Origin: JANQGH01 sp039030175 | GTDB lineage: Bacteria; Pseudomonadota; Alphaproteobacteria; DSM-16000; Inquilinaceae | NCBI GenBank assembly: GCA_039030175.1 | Contig: JBCCER010000045.1 | Coordinates: forward strand, 1 to 28,030 | Reading direction: 5' to 3' | DNA: 28,030 nt | In this document: piece by piece, positions 24,840-28,030 of the stretch | Position numbering within the stretch: the stretch's first letter is position 1 | Layout: each line of letters starts with the position of its first letter | Position numbers and translations under genes: made by a program | Notes under the pieces: model-generated | What the model was told of the DNA's origin: nothing | Seen by the model: the letters and a program-made list of their open reading frames with translations, nothing else | Databases searched by the model: none

Positions 24840-26108
24840 CTAAGACTCCAGCGCCGTGATCATCGGTTTGGTGATCAAGACAACGCCGTTTTCTGTGCGC
24901 TCGAAACGGGCGGCATCGGCTTCTGGGTCTTCCCCAACTACCAAGCCGTCCGGAATCGCAACTCGGCTGTCGACAACCACGTTCGATAGTCTGGCATGGC
25001 GGCCGACCCAAACGTCCGGCAATAGAACCGAGTTGTTGACCTGACTGTAAGAATTAACCCGTACCCCGCTAAACAGCAGTGACCCGTTCACCTCGCCTCC
25101 AGAGACGACGCAGCCGCCCGAAACCGTGCTGTTCAGAGCCAAGCCACGCCGATCGCCAGCGTCATGGACGAATTTCGCGGGCGGTAGCTGAAGCTGATAG
25201 GAATAGATCGGCCAGAATTCGTCATAGAGATCGAGCGCCGGGGTGACGGCGGCGAGATCGAGATTGGCCTCCCAATAGGCATCGATCGTGCCGACATCGC
25301 GCCAGTAGGCCTCGGTCTGGCCCTCGGAATAGACCGCACTTTGCTGAAGGCGGTGGGCCCGGACATTGGCATCGCCCGCGACCAGATGGGGAATGATGTC
25401 TCGACCGAAATCATGCGCGGAATTCGCATCGGCGGCATCGCGGCGCAACTGGTCGTAAAGGAACGACGCGTTGAAGAGATAGATGCCCATGCTGGCGAGC
25501 GCGATGTCCGGCTTTCCTGGCATCGCCGGTGGATCGGCTGGCTTTTCGACGAAACTGACCACGCGCTGCTCGTCATCGATGTGCAAGACGCCGAAGCCCG
25601 TTGCCTCCATGCGTGGAACCTCGACGCAGCCGACCGTCACATCGGCGCCGGTCTCGATGTGGTGTTCCAGCATCTGAGCGTAGTTTTGCTTGTAGATGTG
25701 GTCGCCGGCCAGAACGAGAACAAAATCCGGACCTTCGGCCTCGAAAATGTCGACATTCTGCCAAACAGCATCGGCCGTGCCGCGATACCACATAGATTCG
25801 TCGATACGCTGCTGAGCCGGCAGCAAGTCGACGAATTCGCCCATTTCGGCACGCAGGTGTCCCCAGCCGCGCTGCAGGTGGCGCAACAGGCTGTGCGATT
25901 TGTACTGCGTCAGCACGTAGCTACGGCGAATGCCCGAATTGATGCAGTTCGAGAGGGCAAAATCGATGATCCGGTACTTGCCGCCAAAAGGAACGGCGGG
26001 CTTTGCCCGCCGGTCGGTCAACTGCTTAAGGCGGCTGCCACGGCCACCCGCCAAGACAAGCGCCACCATATGCTTGTGAACGAATAGCGACCTTGATTCC
26101 TCAGTCAC
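24840..26108 (-). CDS. glgC: Glucose-1-phosphate adenylyltransferase
   Basis: 422 residues from a GTG start at 26108, with GGGGGAGG nine bases upstream. The enzyme makes ADP-glucose from glucose 1-phosphate and ATP, the committed step of glycogen synthesis. The nucleotide loop GGRGSRLKQLTDRRAKPAVP is at residues 21-40. YRGTADAVWQN (108-118), AGDHIYK (134-140) and FVEKPA follow. A left-handed beta-helix covers the C-terminal third, with hexapeptide-like repeats (GGEVNGSLLFSGVRV, NSVLLPDVWVG). Family members are allosteric, with fructose 6-phosphate or pyruvate as usual activators in alphaproteobacteria. A TATAGT box lies at 26154-26159. It is the first gene of the glgC-glgA unit. Confidence 0.97.
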   Translation of the reverse strand: MTEESRSLFVHKHMVALVLAGGRGSRLKQLTDRRAKPAVPFGGKYRIIDFALSNCINSGIRRSYVLTQYKSHSLLRHLQRGWGHLRAEMGEFVDLLPAQQRIDESMWYRGTADAVWQNVDIFEAEGPDFVLVLAGDHIYKQNYAQMLEHHIETGADVTVGCVEVPRMEATGFGVLHIDDEQRVVSFVEKPADPPAMPGKPDIALASMGIYLFNASFLYDQLRRDAADANSAHDFGRDIIPHLVAGDANVRAHRLQQSAVYSEGQTEAYWRDVGTIDAYWEANLDLAAVTPALDLYDEFWPIYSYQLQLPPAKFVHDAGDRRGLALNSTVSGGCVVSGGEVNGSLLFSGVRVNSYSQVNNSVLLPDVWVGRHARLSNVVVDSRVAIPDGLVVGEDPEADAARFERTENGVVLITKPMITALES

Positions 26109-26153
26109 CGGCAGAGCCTCCCCCGTGCTGTGTCGCGATTATTGTTGCCTTGC

Positions 26154-26159
26154 ACTATA
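26154..26159 (-). promoter_or_regulatory. Possible -10 element for glgC
   Basis: TATAGT on the minus strand followed by GCAAG, about 46 bases before the glgC GTG. Same hexamer as upstream of lysS and ribF. No convincing -35 at 16-18 bases. Confidence 0.3.
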
Positions 26160-26174
26160 GCAAGCGTTGGGGCG

Positions 26175-27125
26175 CTAGCTAGGGGCGAAAAGCGGCGCGT
26201 AGATCGCTAGCAAGACGGACAGCGTGACGACTGACGCGATCGTCGAGACCAAGATCACGCCCGAGGTTCGCTCGACATACACCTCATATTTTTGAGCAAC
26301 TACAAAGGTTAATGCGCCGGTCGGTAGCGCGGCCAGAATGATGGCACTGGCAAGCCAAAACGGTTCCATCGGGAAAAACGTGTCGGCGAGCCACCAGACC
26401 AGCAGGGGTTGCCACAAAAGTTTCAAGACGCTGATCCAGCCAATTTCCGCCAGATCGGCCGCCAAGGGTCGGCTGGACATGAACAGGCCGATGGCAAAGA
26501 GCGCACAGGGGCTCGCAGCCGCCCCCAATAGATCGAACAGGTTGGCGACAGGCAGTGGAACCGGCAGCCGCAGGTAGCTGGCCAATAGTCCGAGCATGGG
26601 AGCAACGACCAGCGGATTCTTCACTAGCGCCAGAAAGACATCCAAAAGGGCGTGGCCGATGTGCCGGCCTTTGCTCGCCGCCAGTTCGAGACCGATAACC
26701 GCCAACCCAACCGCAATCGCCGACGTTATGACGGTCGCGAGCAAAGCGGGTGCCACGGCCGCAGATCCGAATGCCGACAGGAACAGGGGTATTCCCATGT
26801 ATCCCGTGTTGCTGAAGGCGGAATTCATCCCCTGCATGATCAGGATCTCGGCACGTTCTCGCTTGGCGATGGCGCCTATTACCATTGCAGCAAGCCAGAC
26901 GCCCACGATACTGCCTAAGAATGCGCCGATGAACGGCCAATGGAGGACGTCTTGTATCGAACTGCGCGCCATCGCGAGGAACACCAATGGCGGCAAGGCA
27001 ACCCAATAGACGAACTGATTAAGGGCTTTCGATGCGGTCTCGCCGAGAATACCGATCTTGCCGGCGACATAGCCAGCAAGGATCACGGCGAAGATCGGTA
27101 GGGCAACATTGAAAACGGCATCCAT
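26175..27125 (-). CDS. AEC family transporter
   Basis: 316 residues from ATG at 27125 (MDAVFNVALP); an ATG at 27143 would add six residues. About ten transmembrane segments are visible in two five-helix halves, with the family-typical N-terminal LPIFAVILAGYVAGKIG, ALNQFVYWVALPPLVF in the third segment, and QGMNSAFSNTGYMGIPL in the fifth. AEC (auxin efflux carrier) proteins of bacteria export or import small organic acids such as malate or malonate. The substrate cannot be read here. It follows no operon partner; the gene ends 66 bases before glgC and starts divergently from the TerB gene. Confidence 0.92.
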   Translation of the reverse strand: MDAVFNVALPIFAVILAGYVAGKIGILGETASKALNQFVYWVALPPLVFLAMARSSIQDVLHWPFIGAFLGSIVGVWLAAMVIGAIAKRERAEILIMQGMNSAFSNTGYMGIPLFLSAFGSAAVAPALLATVITSAIAVGLAVIGLELAASKGRHIGHALLDVFLALVKNPLVVAPMLGLLASYLRLPVPLPVANLFDLLGAAASPCALFAIGLFMSSRPLAADLAEIGWISVLKLLWQPLLVWWLADTFFPMEPFWLASAIILAALPTGALTFVVAQKYEVYVERTSGVILVSTIASVVTLSVLLAIYAPLFAPS

Positions 27126-27216
27126 AGATCCGGGTGATCGCACGCGATTGGGGGCTTGTCGATAGTCAGATGGCGATGAATTCGCGGTCCGCCGTCAGCA
27201 GAGGCCCATTGGCACC

Positions 27217-27245
27217 TTGACGGCAGGTGGTCGGCAACCTCATAT
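27217..27245 (+). promoter_or_regulatory. Possible promoter of the TerB-like gene
   Basis: TTGACG (27217-27222) matches the -35 consensus at 5 of 6. At 17 bases spacing lies TCATAT (27240-27245), a poor -10, about 66 bases before the ATG. The rest of the 186-base divergent gap (27126-27311) shows nothing else recognisable. Confidence 0.3.
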
Positions 27246-27311
27246 CCCGGCAACGCCTTATCGGCCCCTTTCGACATCTGCCGTCCTGGCAGGCCACAAG
27301 GAACCAGCAAA

Positions 27312-27719
27312 ATGGCCTCGACCGCCCAAGCCGCGCTTATTCACACGATGGTCCTCGTCTCCGCCTCCGACGGCAACATGTCGGATAGCGAGCTGGCAAC
27401 CATTGGCGACATCGTCCGCATGCTGCCCGTCTTCAGCGGGTTCGATGACAGCCAACTCTCCGACGTTGCGCGCGAATGCGTGTCGACCCTGCAGAACGAC
27501 GACGGGCTGGACCTGGCCTTGAACGCGATCCGCGACGCGTTGCCGGACTATTTGCGCGAGACCGCCTATGCGGTCGCCTGCGACGTGGTTGCTGCCGATG
27601 GCGAAGCCAGCCAGGAAGAGCTAAGGCTGCTTGAGTTGTTGCGCCATCGCATCGGTGTCGATCGCCTGGCAGCAGCGGGCATTGAGCGCGGTGCAAGGGC
27701 GCGCCACATGACGCCTTAG
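27312..27719 (+). CDS. TerB-like tellurite-resistance family protein
   Basis: 135 residues, ATG with AAGGAA upstream. All-helical TerB-like fold with the family's paired acidic segments: VLVSASDGNMSDSELATIGDIV near the N-terminus and CDVVAADGEASQEELRLLELL near residue 90. In TerB these acidic loops are metal-binding. No signal peptide, so cytosolic. No other ter gene (terC, terD, terZ) is nearby, and TerB-like proteins of this short solitary type in alphaproteobacteria have no fixed role; tellurite resistance should not be assumed. It is convergent with the NifU-like gene, with only 6 bases between stops. Confidence 0.85.
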   Translation: MASTAQAALIHTMVLVSASDGNMSDSELATIGDIVRMLPVFSGFDDSQLSDVARECVSTLQNDDGLDLALNAIRDALPDYLRETAYAVACDVVAADGEASQEELRLLELLRHRIGVDRLAAAGIERGARARHMTP

Positions 27720-27725
27720 GGGCGG

Positions 27726-28030
27726 TTAGGGGCTGCTAAGGCGGGTTCTGGCTTCTAGTATCGCGTCGAAAGCCAGGAGCGAGGCTTCGTGCCGCTCTGG
27801 ATAGTGGTGAACGACGGCAAAGACCGGCAGTTCAGGCCAATCAGGGGCCTCCGCCGGCAGTTTTCCGCTTTTTAGGTAGCCTTCCATGTGATCGCGGGCT
27901 GAGGCGACGTCATCAAATGTCAGACCCGGTGCCCGCCGTCCAACCATGGCCGCGGCCGCCTGCCCAATCGCACACGCTTGGATGGCGTGACCATACTCGG
28001 CGATGCGATCATCTTCGACAATCAGATCCA
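27726..28030 (-). CDS. NifU-like iron-sulfur cluster scaffold protein, C-terminal part (cut by window edge)
   Basis: About 101 codons are visible, and the start is beyond the right edge. The segment GHAIQACAIGQAAAAMVGR holds the conserved cysteine of the second NifU/IscU motif, followed by a helix (TFDDVASARDHMEGYLK) and the C-terminal PVFAVVHHYPERHEASLLAFDAIL. In canonical NifU the last segment has a third cysteine (usually RxxC); here it reads PERHEASLL, with Ala in its place. This is the short scaffold variant common in alphaproteobacteria. Likely role is transient assembly or transfer of Fe-S clusters in the cytosol. The first motif cysteine is outside the window. Confidence 0.85.
   Translation of the reverse strand, partial: DLIVEDDRIAEYGHAIQACAIGQAAAAMVGRRAPGLTFDDVASARDHMEGYLKSGKLPAEAPDWPELPVFAVVHHYPERHEASLLAFDAILEARTRLSSP

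Noticed and set aside
25341..26087. Plus-strand open frame of 248 codons inside glgC
   Set aside because: It is antisense to the highly conserved glgC, with no recognisable domain or ribosome-binding site.
27312..27719. Tellurite-resistance operon
   Set aside because: Only a solitary TerB-like gene is present. The neighbours are an AEC transporter and an Fe-S scaffold, and no terC, terD, terZ or associated gene is seen.

Overview
The window is ordinary-density chromosome of a GC-rich Gram-negative bacterium, most likely an alphaproteobacterium of Rhodospirillales-like type. The reasons are gene content and order. ileS, lspA and a DUF3035 lipoprotein are followed by a pair of M16 peptidases. 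There is also a DUF1491 gene beside lysS, a short NifU-like scaffold of the alphaproteobacterial kind, and a FolD/FchA pair. No rRNA, tRNA, CRISPR array, insertion sequence, phage gene or plasmid function was found. No gap between genes exceeds about 240 bases.

Layout. 1-9317 is one long minus-strand run. In transcription order it holds a MaoC-type hydratase, ribF, ileS, lspA, the DUF3035 lipoprotein, two M16 peptidases and pgi (cut by the left edge). Several junctions overlap by 4-8 bases, so parts are surely co-transcribed. 9460-11967 is a second minus-strand operon: folK, an unknown exported protein, and an amidase. Divergent from it at 12142 is a plus-strand folD-fchA pair, followed by an Eis-like acetyltransferase (13713-14882). 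14947-19147 is minus-strand again: lysS, DUF1491, prfC and an unknown exported cysteine-rich protein. At 19295-22611 lie a plus-strand DinG/YoaA-type Fe-S helicase and a small lipoprotein. 22655-26108 (minus) carries glgC, glgA and a strikingly short TAXI-type lipoprotein. An AEC transporter (minus), a TerB-like protein (plus) and a NifU-like scaffold (minus, cut by the right edge) close the window.

How the genes fit together. Most are housekeeping: translation (ileS, lysS, prfC), flavin cofactor synthesis (ribF), folate and one-carbon metabolism (folK, folD, fchA), lipoprotein maturation (lspA), and sugar/glycogen metabolism (pgi, glgC, glgA). The folK/folD divergence puts pterin synthesis and one-carbon interconversion back to back across a gap with a 17-base palindrome.

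I do not see an anti-phage, toxin or biosynthetic system. The observations most worth following are: a TAXI solute-binding lipoprotein that appears to lack its whole middle domain; a FolD with Glu in place of the near-invariant active-site Gln, coupled to a separate cyclohydrolase; the palindrome between folK and folD; an exported protein of unknown function translationally coupled to an amidase; and several strong hairpins in otherwise plain intergenic DNA.
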